The position numbers and the translations under genes were made by a program. 64,000 bases of DNA from Butyrivibrio proteoclasticus P6B7 (GTDB lineage Bacteria; Bacillota; Clostridia; Lachnospirales; Lachnospiraceae), in assembly GCF_000622085.1 (NCBI RefSeq), contig NZ_JHWL01000003.1:1-64000 (forward strand), given 5' to 3'. The notes below the pieces were generated by a model. It was not told the DNA's origin. It saw nothing but the letters and a program-made list of their open reading frames with translations, and did not search any database. Of this stretch, positions 26,461 through 33,389 are shown in pieces; position 1 is the first letter of the stretch; each line of letters opens with the position of its first letter.

Positions 26461-26513
26461 AAAGCTCCTTTCTCTCCATCTGTGGTAAGTCACGACCTTT
26501 TTTTCTATGATTA

Positions 26514-26840
26514 TTATTTCAAATCATTATCTGTAAAAATAGTGCACCCCTCCACGATCTTTAAATATCGTGGGTAGTTTGCCTGCAACATCCTAAGCCC
26601 AGTGAGTACAAGCTTAAAACACTCCACAGCTACTACGCCTCTGGCATTGCAGAAGAGCTCTCCTTTATCTGCGTGCGCCTGGTACTCATCTGCCACGATC
26701 TCCATATGTTTTACGAGAGTCTGCGTGAGGGTGGAGATCGCAGCACAGACAATATCATTGCCTGCGTCTGCGTATCCTGCGTGCCCCTGGCACAATATGC
26801 TGAACTCATCATCTGAAAGATTATAAGTAATCTGCGTCAT
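26514..26840 (-). CDS. prp: Prp-like cysteine protease (phage prohead/leader protease)
   Basis: The protein (108 aa) matches the ribosomal-processing cysteine protease Prp/YsxB family, with the catalytic histidine in QGHAGYADAG (H20) and the cysteine in NDIVCAAIS (C32). Host Prp removes the N-terminal leader of ribosomal protein L27 at an LQFF/A site, and in staphylococcal phage 80alpha it cuts scaffold and capsid leaders of the same form. Here the gene lies between portal and scaffold, exactly where a prohead protease would be. Three virion proteins of this phage carry matching leaders. The role is inferred from these facts. Confidence 0.88.
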   Translation of the reverse strand: MTQITYNLSDDEFSILCQGHAGYADAGNDIVCAAISTLTQTLVKHMEIVADEYQAHADKGELFCNARGVVAVECFKLVLTGLRMLQANYPRYLKIVEGCTIFTDNDLK

Positions 26841-26843
26841 ATC

Positions 26844-29057
26844 TTACCTCGGTGTGGTTGCATTGTTTGCTCTCTCCCTGGCATTGGCTGTTACCTCAGA
26901 CTCTCCAAGTGAAGTCTCTGGCATGCGGGCTGATCCTCTAGGAGCTCCCTGCATATCAAGCTCAGCATTAACATTGTCTGCCATCTGCTCAGCCATGTGG
27001 TACTCCTTGCCCCTCTCTTTGCCCATGAGATCAATCATCTCAGCCATCTGTAACATCTGCTGCTGCATCTGCAGGAATTTCTGATACAAAGTACCATTGC
27101 TCTGTATCTTCTCGATCACTGAGCCCTTGCCCTGGAAGTCCATCATATCTATGCAGGCAAGTGCCTGGTCTGCATACTGAGGGTTAAAGAAGCCCTGGTT
27201 ATAGAACTGCAGCGCAAGCTCATTCTGTGATAGCTGAGTATATGCGCTCTCCTTCTCTGCCTTGACTTCGATATCAAATACAGGAACTCTATAGCCCATG
27301 TCTACACCAAAGTCCTCGCCCTGGTACTGTGGCTGCAGTCCTTCATTGGAGTAGCTTGTGAACTCCTGCTTGCCTCCCTGCCCTACGATACGGAACTGTC
27401 TAGGCGCATTGTAAAACTGTCTGATCAATTCGATCACCAGGTACACAACTTCTTTGTGAGTCTCGTATGTAGTGGAGATCTGGTCTCTACTTGTCTTACC
27501 TGCAGACTCCTGGATAGCTGCAATAGCAGAGGCAGCAGTCACGCCTGCCTGTGTGCCTCCTGTTGTTGCATCCCTGTTGCCTGCAGTCTCCTTCATTTCT
27601 GTGATCTTATGATTCAAGATCTCAATATAGTTACCATTGATAAACGTAGGAGTGTTAATAGGAGCAAGGCTATCTTCTCCCAGGTTTCCATCTGTGTGTA
27701 CCAGGAGCTGATTAGGATTGCTGAACTCTTCCTCGTTGATACCTCCGTCATTCCTTGTAAGGTATCTGGGTGAAGCTACAAACTGCACATTCTTCTCAAA
27801 GGCATTGTTATATACGTCAATGGAAGCCTGCGCATTCTTACATACATCTACAAATCCAAAGCCTACAGGCATGCCTGCCTCTGGGAACAGTGGATCAAAT
27901 ACAAAAGGATACTTGCCATGATCATAGAGACCACGCTCTGCCATGCTCTTGCCTACAGGTACCTCTACCTGTGTCATAACTGGCTGCCCCATCTGATCAA
28001 GCACAGGTCTGCCTGCCTGGTCAAGTACTGGCTGTAGCTTGATCTCTGTAGGCACCTGCGTATCGTTCTCTGTAGCATAGAGCACGATATCATCTACAAA
28101 CTTGATATACTGCAGAGTCTTTTTGCCATTGATCACTTTATGGTAATACCAGTCAATGACTGCGCTCTTGCCTGTAGTATCTATTGACTCATCATACATG
28201 TACTTCTTGATGAGGGTATCCTGTGTGCTTGAGAGGTTGTCTCTGCACTGAGGGTACTGCTGCTCAAGCTTAGCATTGGCTACAAGCTCTACAGTGAATA
28301 GGTTTTCTGAGTCCTGGATATCTGTTACTCCTGGCTCCCAGAATATTGAAAGCAGATCCATAGACTTGATTGCTACATCTCCCAGTCCGTTGATTTTCTG
28401 ATTATCCCAGAATACTCCAAAGACTCCTGTGCCATGCTTAAGCTTGTACCATGCCTCCTGCGAGTACACCTTCTTGTAATCGTTCTGCCTCATGACTACA
28501 GGGATGATGGAGGAAAGTCTCTGCGCTTCCTCTACGTCTCCCTCCTCACGTGGCAGGATATCTGAGGCAGGAAATGAGTCCATGTAATCTGCATGCTTAG
28601 AGATGATCACATTAAATAACCATCCACTGGCAGGCTTAGGATCATCTGCAGTGTACTCTGTCTCCATGAGATCCCAGTGGCGCATCTTCCACCACTTCTC
28701 ATTGCGGGTGATCTTATCCTCAAGATTCTGCTTGCCCTTCTTATACTTCCGCAGGATCTCCATGCCCTTGCGCACTTCGTTCTGTCCTATAGGCAATGCC
28801 CTCTGCCTGGGGGGAGGAACAGGAGCACCTGCTGCAGTGGGGGATGGTCTTTGCTGCTGCGTGGGTGCATCCTGTGCCATGACAGCCTTAATCTGATCTT
28901 CTGAGGGCTGCATAGGCAGGCTGTTCTCACTGCCTGCATTGAGTCCTCTGTTAAAGTCTGTATTGTTTTTCTCCTTGTTTACATTGCCTGTGCGGTGTGG
29001 TCTGTTAAATCTCTGGTCTCTCTGCACATACTGGTTAGGTGCATTATTGTTTGCCAT
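26844..29057 (-). CDS. Portal protein (737 aa)
   Basis: A large portal of the N4-like/podovirus type, downstream of the terminase with a 1-bp overlap. It shows a Gln/Pro-rich N-terminus, then WWKMRHWDL and PASGWLFNVIISKHADYMDS. Later come the YDHGKYPFVFDPLFP and AGNRDATTGGTQAGVTAASA segments typical of large portals. The C-terminal region is a Gln/Met-rich helix (QKFLQMQQQMLQMAEM), probably the barrel. It forms the dodecameric DNA gate. The length of over 700 residues fits short-tailed phages better than siphoviruses (~450). Confidence 0.88.
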   Translation of the reverse strand: MANNNAPNQYVQRDQRFNRPHRTGNVNKEKNNTDFNRGLNAGSENSLPMQPSEDQIKAVMAQDAPTQQQRPSPTAAGAPVPPPRQRALPIGQNEVRKGMEILRKYKKGKQNLEDKITRNEKWWKMRHWDLMETEYTADDPKPASGWLFNVIISKHADYMDSFPASDILPREEGDVEEAQRLSSIIPVVMRQNDYKKVYSQEAWYKLKHGTGVFGVFWDNQKINGLGDVAIKSMDLLSIFWEPGVTDIQDSENLFTVELVANAKLEQQYPQCRDNLSSTQDTLIKKYMYDESIDTTGKSAVIDWYYHKVINGKKTLQYIKFVDDIVLYATENDTQVPTEIKLQPVLDQAGRPVLDQMGQPVMTQVEVPVGKSMAERGLYDHGKYPFVFDPLFPEAGMPVGFGFVDVCKNAQASIDVYNNAFEKNVQFVASPRYLTRNDGGINEEEFSNPNQLLVHTDGNLGEDSLAPINTPTFINGNYIEILNHKITEMKETAGNRDATTGGTQAGVTAASAIAAIQESAGKTSRDQISTTYETHKEVVYLVIELIRQFYNAPRQFRIVGQGGKQEFTSYSNEGLQPQYQGEDFGVDMGYRVPVFDIEVKAEKESAYTQLSQNELALQFYNQGFFNPQYADQALACIDMMDFQGKGSVIEKIQSNGTLYQKFLQMQQQMLQMAEMIDLMGKERGKEYHMAEQMADNVNAELDMQGAPRGSARMPETSLGESEVTANARERANNATTPR

Positions 29058-30439
29058 TATCCTCTCCTCACATAAATAGATTTCTTTCTCTTTGCTCTCA
29101 TGTTGAGTGGATCATCCTCTGCTTTGATGTTCTTAGCTCCTAGCTGCGGCTTGATAGGTCTTGACATGCACATGTATCTCGCCTCGTCTGCCACGTGATC
29201 CTCTAGCTCTGTATCAAGATCCTCTACGTTTGTATCATCATACATAAGTAGAGGGATCGTTCTTATAAATGCCTTGCAGTTTGAGAATATATACATCATG
29301 GGGATACCATTCTCATCAAACGCCATGCGGTAATGCATCTGCATCCATCCCGCAATTCTCTGGTGATCACCCTTCTGAAAATAGATGTGGTGCCTCACAG
29401 CTACATCATTCACCGACTCGCCTGTATCTGCTGCCCATATAGCAGGATCTGCGACTCCGTTTATCTGCTTGCCCTTAAGGTAAGGGTGCTGCTCCTCTAC
29501 CTTCTTGATCTCTGCAAACTGCTTATCTGGACTCCACTTCACGCCCTCATTGGGTATACCAGTCCATCCATATAATTCCAGGATCCTGTATAATCTTCCG
29601 TCATAGTCTACTGCCCACCATGCGCAGCTAAATGGTTTACTATAACCAAAGTCATAAGACCTGTAGATCTTCCATCCTGGGGGAATATCAAAGGGCTCAA
29701 TAACATGAGTCCATTGTCTGTCAATGTAATGATCTGGGTTATCTGTGAACTCTTCAAAGAACTGCCCCTCAAAGATATCCCAGTCTCCATATAACCACGC
29801 CTTCTTGAGCTTTGGTGGTAGCTGTTCAAGGAAGCGCAGGTAATCTGGATCAGCTTCCATGAGCGCATCATTATCCTGCACAAGTGCCTGCGTGAAGTTG
29901 TACTCCTCTGGATCCTCGCCCTCTTCATAGTTGCGATCTATAAAGATCCTTTTGATATATCCATGCCCTGCTCCTCCTGGGTTGCAGGTGTAGTATATCC
30001 TGTGAGGGAAATCATTTACTCCTCGGCAGCAGGCGGCTATAGTCTTGAGCTGATACTCTGTGAAGTTTGTAGCCTCATCAATGAATATCACATCAAACTC
30101 TACGCCCTGGAAGTTTTCAAGGTCTGTATCATTCCTGCAGTACTGCAGCTTGATTATGGAGCCATTGGGAAAAGTGAATTGCTTCTCCGACTTATTGTAC
30201 TTGGCTATGCCATGCAGCGTGGACTTGAGCGGCACGATATGATTCTGCTCAAGCTCTGGGTAAGTCTTTCGTACCAGGCACACACGTATGCCCGCAAACT
30301 TACCACATAGCAATATAGCTTTAGTGCGCAGCGCCCAGGACTTTCCTCCTCCACGTGCACCACCATAGCCAACATGCTTGTGATGATCCATGAGGAATAG
30401 CTTCTGCTTCTCGTTAGGCTCTCCCAGATATAGCTTCAT
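29057..30439 (-). CDS. terL: Terminase large subunit
   Basis: The packaging motor ATPase/nuclease (460 aa). The Walker A motif GGARGGGKS (residues 26-34), Walker B VIFIDEA (117-123) and coupling motif TCNPGG are clear. The C-terminal RNase H-like nuclease domain begins with YRSYDFGYSKPFS and includes GVADPAIW. The start overlaps the end of the small subunit. Confidence 0.95.
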   Translation of the reverse strand: MKLYLGEPNEKQKLFLMDHHKHVGYGGARGGGKSWALRTKAILLCGKFAGIRVCLVRKTYPELEQNHIVPLKSTLHGIAKYNKSEKQFTFPNGSIIKLQYCRNDTDLENFQGVEFDVIFIDEATNFTEYQLKTIAACCRGVNDFPHRIYYTCNPGGAGHGYIKRIFIDRNYEEGEDPEEYNFTQALVQDNDALMEADPDYLRFLEQLPPKLKKAWLYGDWDIFEGQFFEEFTDNPDHYIDRQWTHVIEPFDIPPGWKIYRSYDFGYSKPFSCAWWAVDYDGRLYRILELYGWTGIPNEGVKWSPDKQFAEIKKVEEQHPYLKGKQINGVADPAIWAADTGESVNDVAVRHHIYFQKGDHQRIAGWMQMHYRMAFDENGIPMMYIFSNCKAFIRTIPLLMYDDTNVEDLDTELEDHVADEARYMCMSRPIKPQLGAKNIKAEDDPLNMRAKRKKSIYVRRG

Positions 30440-30915
30440 GTATCGTAGCCCTCCGACTTCTGCAGTATGATGCTGAATGACTCCTTATCTTCTGCAGCAC
30501 TGATCCCATAGATCTCAGCCAGTTTAGCAAGAGCATTGATTCTATCCACCTGCCTTGAGCCCTTCCTTGATTGCAGCAGATCGCCCTCTGCGTTATATAC
30601 CTCGGAAGTATCCTGCCCTTCGCCTGTGGCTATCCTCTTGAGCTGATCAATAATGAATGCCCTCATGCTCGTTGCATCATCCCCGCCCTTGCTCTTAGCC
30701 TCTTCCATAAGCTCGTTATACCTTATGAATACCTTATTTATTTTCAGAAGCTGCGAGGCTCTTACGTCTACTGCAGCGTCTTTCCACTTAAGGCTCTTGG
30801 GATACGCAACTCTATATGCTTCTCTCTGGCTCTTTCCTTTTACAAGCTCTTCTACATACCTTTCCTGCTTAGGTGTCAGCATATTATTTTTCTTACGCCC
30901 TTCTTTAATTATCAT
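30436..30915 (-). CDS. terS: Terminase small subunit
   Basis: The protein contains the Terminase_2 signature (LTPKQERYVEELVKGKSQRE, then AYRVAYP), a helix-turn-helix that recognises the packaging site. A Glu/Lys-rich oligomerisation helix follows, ending in a short C-terminal segment. The start is uncertain. The ATG at 30915 is used; an ATG at 30882 directly before LTPKQ and a GTG at 30942 inside the late motif are alternatives, and none has a strong ribosome-binding site. It heads the late operon. Confidence 0.88.
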   Translation of the reverse strand: MIIKEGRKKNNMLTPKQERYVEELVKGKSQREAYRVAYPKSLKWKDAAVDVRASQLLKINKVFIRYNELMEEAKSKGGDDATSMRAFIIDQLKRIATGEGQDTSEVYNAEGDLLQSRKGSRQVDRINALAKLAEIYGISAAEDKESFSIILQKSEGYDT

Positions 30916-30928
30916 GGTTTGATACCTG

Positions 30929-30951
30929 GAAATATAGAGCACCCTAAAAAG
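30929..30951 (-). promoter_or_regulatory. Late-operon motif, copy A (before terminase)
   Basis: This 23-bp sequence is shared with 16731-16753 (two mismatches), and its 13-bp core is also at 4033-4045. It abuts the terminator at 30951-30975 and precedes the first late gene. Its placement suggests a late promoter or an antitermination/processing site. Confidence 0.55.
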
Positions 30952-30975
30952 CCCCTAGACATTACATCTAGGAGC
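30951..30975 (-). terminator. Terminator between early and late operons
   Basis: Minus-strand hairpin GCTCCTAGA/TCTAGGGGC with a 7-nt loop, then TTTTTAG. It closes the early operon after 30985-31200 and separates it from the terminase genes. Confidence 0.85.
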
Positions 30976-30984
30976 TTCATAGTT

Positions 30985-31200
30985 TTACTTGCCATCTGTT
31001 ACCAGTGCTATATAGCAAGGACAATTCCAGTAAAATCCCTGGCAGAAGTCTGCTTTAAATTCTCTCTTCGCAGCACCACTTGGAAAATGATGTAGCGTGT
31101 GATCCCCGCAAATCCCAACGCACTTTACCTCTACAGGAGTCTCCTTGCAATAGTACGGACACTTAGCATAAGCGTCTTGCTTAAATCTCGTACCAGGCAT
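30985..31200 (-). CDS. Cysteine-rich zinc-finger-like phage protein (71 aa)
   Basis: Small basic protein with six cysteines and paired motifs (KCPYYCK and WNCPCY), suggesting a zinc ribbon. Comparable proteins (CPYF...YKKCPYY) are widespread at the end of early operons in Firmicute phages, just before terminase. A regulatory role in the early-to-late switch has been suspected for such proteins but is not established. It is the last gene before the early terminator. Confidence 0.6.
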   Translation of the reverse strand: MPGTRFKQDAYAKCPYYCKETPVEVKCVGICGDHTLHHFPSGAAKREFKADFCQGFYWNCPCYIALVTDGK

Positions 31201-31211
31201 TATTGACTCCT

Positions 31212-31490
31212 TTACTTTTTAAGCCAAGTCCTTGCTTGCTTCTCTCTGTTCGTTAGCTCTTTTACTCTTGAGTGAGTTATTGCTCTCCATATCTCCACTA
31301 ATTCCCCCTCATCATCAAGAGGTTTAAAATAGCCATATCCATCCTGTAGATTGATTATGAGATCTTTGCTGCTGCTTATCGCCTTCCTTATATCTCGATT
31401 GCTCAGCCCGCTCTGATCTTCAAGCTCATGCATGGTAATTGCATTATCATGCCCATAAGGTATTAACTCCAATACATCAACAGTACTCAT
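31212..31490 (-). CDS. Winged-helix-like regulatory protein (92 aa)
   Basis: The start is the ATG at 31490, preceded by AAGGAGGGGTGT. The N-terminal half (AITMHELEDQSGLSNRDIRK) reads as a winged helix of the type used by phage late regulators, followed by DGYGYFKPLDDEGELVEIWR. Function is inferred from the fold and from a position close to the early/late boundary. Confidence 0.6.
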   Translation of the reverse strand: MSTVDVLELIPYGHDNAITMHELEDQSGLSNRDIRKAISSSKDLIINLQDGYGYFKPLDDEGELVEIWRAITHSRVKELTNREKQARTWLKK

Positions 31491-31503
31491 ACACCCCTCC
31501 TTA

Positions 31504-31920
31504 TCAGTTAAATGGCAGCTCCTCCTGGATATCATCTGGTATGTTCATAAAGCCATCATCTGCAGTTGGCTGAGTCTCAGCAGGTGCTGCAGCGCCTTCT
31601 CTCTTCTCACAGAACTCATGCTCCTCAACTACTACATCTGTGGTATAGACCTTATGCCCATCCTTTGCGTCATAACTTCCTGTCTGGATCCTTCCTGTGA
31701 TCGCAACCTTCATGCCCTTTTTGAGATACTTCTCAGCAAACTCTCCTCGCTTACCAAAAGCCACGCATGATATGAAGTCTGCTCCTGGATCCTGGTTATT
31801 CTTTGTTTTCATTCTATCTACTGCAAGGGTATATCTTGCTATGCATGTTGCTTCCTGCCCCTGCGAGTATCTCACATCTGGATCCTTCGTGAGCCTGCCC
31901 ATCAATACTGTTTTGTTCAA
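31504..31920 (-). CDS. ssb: Single-stranded DNA-binding protein
   Basis: OB-fold SSB of 138 residues: NKTVLMGRLTKDPDVRYSQG at the start, the FISCVAFGKRGEFAEKYLKKG core and the acidic C-terminal tip (IQEELPFN) that recruits partner proteins. A TTG start at 31920 is chosen because it gives the family's normal N-terminus and has AGGAGG nine bases upstream. It coats ssDNA during phage replication and recombination. Confidence 0.93.
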   Translation of the reverse strand: MNKTVLMGRLTKDPDVRYSQGQEATCIARYTLAVDRMKTKNNQDPGADFISCVAFGKRGEFAEKYLKKGMKVAITGRIQTGSYDAKDGHKVYTTDVVVEEHEFCEKREGAAAPAETQPTADDGFMNIPDDIQEELPFN

Positions 31921-31976
31921 CTTCCCTAACCTCCTTCTCAAGTTTCTTTTGTCCGTACATGAATGCGCTCAAGCTC

Positions 31977-32090
31977 TTACTCATCCTCTGCCTCCTTATT
32001 GTGCATGGATGAAGCAAGCATAAGCGCTGCCAGTGGATACGTGAACGCTCCACCTACCAATAACCCAACTACTAAACCTATTACAAACAT
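31977..32090 (-). CDS. Tiny membrane protein (37 aa)
   Basis: An ATG at 32090, with an AAGGAG site overlapping the end of the 58-aa gene upstream, opens a frame starting MFVIGLVVGLLVGGAFTYPL and ending in an acidic tail. It has one glycine-zipper-like membrane helix. It is one of three very small membrane peptides in this part of the early operon. Confidence 0.6.
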   Translation of the reverse strand: MFVIGLVVGLLVGGAFTYPLAALMLASSMHNKEAEDE

Positions 32091-32093
32091 CTG

Positions 32094-32270
32094 CTACTCC
32101 TTACCTGCAAGATCTACTGCGATCATGTCATTAGGGAGACCTACTGATATATTCAGATCTGCCCAGTCTATAAGCCACTCAAGTGCCTTCTTTTGATCCT
32201 CAGTCATTTTGACTGCAGCAGCATTGTCTGTATCATGGTGCTCTACTATGTACGCCTGTACCTTACTCAT
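32094..32270 (-). CDS. Small uncharacterised early protein (58 aa)
   Basis: The ATG at 32270 opens MSKVQAYIVEHHDTDNAAAV, followed by a helical segment with DQKKALEWLIDWADL. It is soluble and acidic, with no family recognised. The start overlaps the stop of the crAss001_48-related gene by 4 bp, indicating coupled translation. Confidence 0.65.
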   Translation of the reverse strand: MSKVQAYIVEHHDTDNAAAVKMTEDQKKALEWLIDWADLNISVGLPNDMIAVDLAGKE

Positions 32271-32512
32271 AGCTCTATCCCTTCTACCTTTGCTCTAACC
32301 TCAAGCGCACGCAGGTACTCGATCATGTGAGCTTCCTGTCTGAGCAGCAGATTTAGTGAACATGTAGGCTTAAACTCAAGCTTGCCTGCCTCATACTTAA
32401 CTGTCATTGCGTGGAGCTTCTCAAGTCTGATCTTTAACTGGTAGTACTCAGCCTTAAATCTCTCCTTGTAGTCCTCACTCTGCATCATCTCGATTGTGTC
32501 TTTCAATTCCAT
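32267..32512 (-). CDS. crAss001_48-related helical protein (81 aa)
   Basis: The start is the ATG at 32512, with AGGAGG nine bases upstream. The sequence MELKDTIEMMQSEDYKERFK, then AEYYQLKIRLEKLHAM, matches a small helical protein family common in phage early operons and known from crAss-like phage 001 (gene 48). The biochemical role is unknown. Its start lies inside the end of the 48-aa membrane protein gene. Confidence 0.7.
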   Translation of the reverse strand: MELKDTIEMMQSEDYKERFKAEYYQLKIRLEKLHAMTVKYEAGKLEFKPTCSLNLLLRQEAHMIEYLRALEVRAKVEGIEL

Positions 32513-32621
32513 TGTTATCGTCCTCCTCTTCATCAAAGAAATTTTCTTTTGCATCCTGCCAGTCTATATAACCTAGCAGGAGTAATAAGATCCCCAGTAC
32601 TATGTACAATAAATTACCCAT
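32475..32621 (-). CDS. Tiny membrane protein (48 aa)
   Basis: The ATG at 32621 has GAGGTGAC before it and opens MGNLLYIVLGILLLLLGYID, a single strong membrane helix. An acidic cytoplasmic tail follows (FFDEEEDDNNG). It overlaps both neighbours and is clearly in the operon. No family is recognised. Confidence 0.65.
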   Translation of the reverse strand: MGNLLYIVLGILLLLLGYIDWQDAKENFFDEEEDDNNGIERHNRDDAE

Positions 32622-32623
32622 TG

Positions 32624-32719
32624 TCACCTCACCATGCCTATCGCATATGCGATCCATGCAATCCACAGCATGAATGCGCAGACGCAGGCAAGTACAATTT
32701 TTTCTATAATCCCCTTCAT
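32624..32719 (-). CDS. Tiny membrane protein (31 aa)
   Basis: The ATG at 32719 opens MKGIIEKIVLACVCAFMLWI then AWIAYAIGMVR, one membrane helix and little else. The stop lies 2 bp before the next start. The upstream site is weak, so its translation is less certain than that of the neighbours. It follows the hairpin downstream of VR2. Confidence 0.5.
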   Translation of the reverse strand: MKGIIEKIVLACVCAFMLWIAWIAYAIGMVR

Positions 32720-32738
32720 ATCACTGCCCCTCAGATAG

Positions 32739-32759
32739 TGCCCTCCTGTGCGGAGGGCA
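32739..32759 (-). other. Hairpin downstream of VR2 (DGR target-recognition element)
   Basis: A perfect 8-bp stem (TGCCCTCC/GGAGGGCA) with loop GCACA, 36 bp after VR2. The loop is identical to that of the VR1 hairpin, although the stems differ in sequence, which points to a conserved structural signal. There is no U run. Confidence 0.75.
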
Positions 32760-32777
32760 GATTATAAAGATAGCTGC

Positions 32778-33374
32778 TTACTGCAGCGATAAGCAGAAGC
32801 ATGGGAGAACGCCATGCGAAGCGGAAGCGTTGGTGTTGCCCGCAGCTCCTGCCGCGTTCACAGCGCAGAAGTCAGTGGAGGTGCTCACATAAGGAGAAGC
32901 AAGCCAGTACCACCTGCTGTGTTCATCCTCTGCAGAGAAAGCTCTGATCCTCTTTTTAACTCTCTTGAAGATCTCCCACTGTCTGCCCTTCTCTTCCTCT
33001 GAGCTATACACATGCTCACCAAATACCTCAACCTCTTTAGGCAGGAATACCATGCTATCCTTCCTTGCCTTCATGAGCTCCTTGAGATCTGTGGGCAAGC
33101 TCTCATAGTACTCATTATCAAGCCAGGTAAGAAGCTCTCCCTCTGCGCCCATTGCTCTCTCATCTTTAAGCAGGTACTTCCTGCAGAGGATGATCTTTTT
33201 CTTACGGATATCAGCAACCTCAAACACTGCTACTCCGTCAATATCCTCTGTCACAAGCTCGTATCCTACCTCAAGCACTCCAAGCTTGCCTGCAGTTACA
33301 AGATCCTCTGCGTTATTGAAACGCACCTTGATCTTCACATCTGGCAGCTCATTAAACTTTACTTCTTTGATCAT
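32778..33374 (-). CDS. DGR variable protein 2, early-operon DUF6273-like protein (198 aa)
   Basis: A second diversified protein, without signal peptide or membrane segment. The first ~150 residues (KVRFNNAEDLVTAGKLGVLE, later YLLKDERAMGAEGELLTWLD, VFGEHVYSSEE) belong to a phage-borne DUF6273-like family. The C-terminus (YWLASPYVSTST...GVLPCF) is the lectin-like variable end, encoded by VR2. It lies in the early operon among replication genes, not with virion genes, and has a strong GGGGAGGAT site. The ligand is unknown. It could act inside the host cell, or be a late-packaged protein encoded out of place. The variable residues are Y, T, D, A, G, T, A and H at template Asn positions. Confidence 0.85.
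   Translation of the reverse strand: MIKEVKFNELPDVKIKVRFNNAEDLVTAGKLGVLEVGYELVTEDIDGVAVFEVADIRKKKIILCRKYLLKDERAMGAEGELLTWLDNEYYESLPTDLKELMKARKDSMVFLPKEVEVFGEHVYSSEEEKGRQWEIFKRVKKRIRAFSAEDEHSRWYWLASPYVSTSTDFCAVNAAGAAGNTNASASHGVLPCFCLSLQ
32796..32906 (-). repeat. Variable repeat 2 (VR2)
   Basis: 111 bp colinear with TR 18904-19014. It differs at 15 positions, of which 14 are adenines of the TR sense strand and one is a thymine. It ends with the same GGCGTTCTCCCATGCTTC as VR1. Confidence 0.95.
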
Positions 33375-33389
33375 TCCTTTATCCTCCCC

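Noticed and set aside
31814-32053. A 56-80-residue reading frame overlapping ssb in another frame (starts MSKSLSAFMYGQKK)
   Set aside because: Most of it lies inside the confident SSB gene and ends without any recognisable domain. The SSB ribosome-binding site and TTG start explain the same DNA. A very short coupled peptide from the ATG at 31985 cannot be excluded.
32796-32906. VR2 as a simple gene duplication of VR1
   Set aside because: VR1 and VR2 each differ from the TR at different subsets of adenine positions, and flanking coding regions are unrelated outside the repeat. Independent retrohoming from the same TR explains this better.
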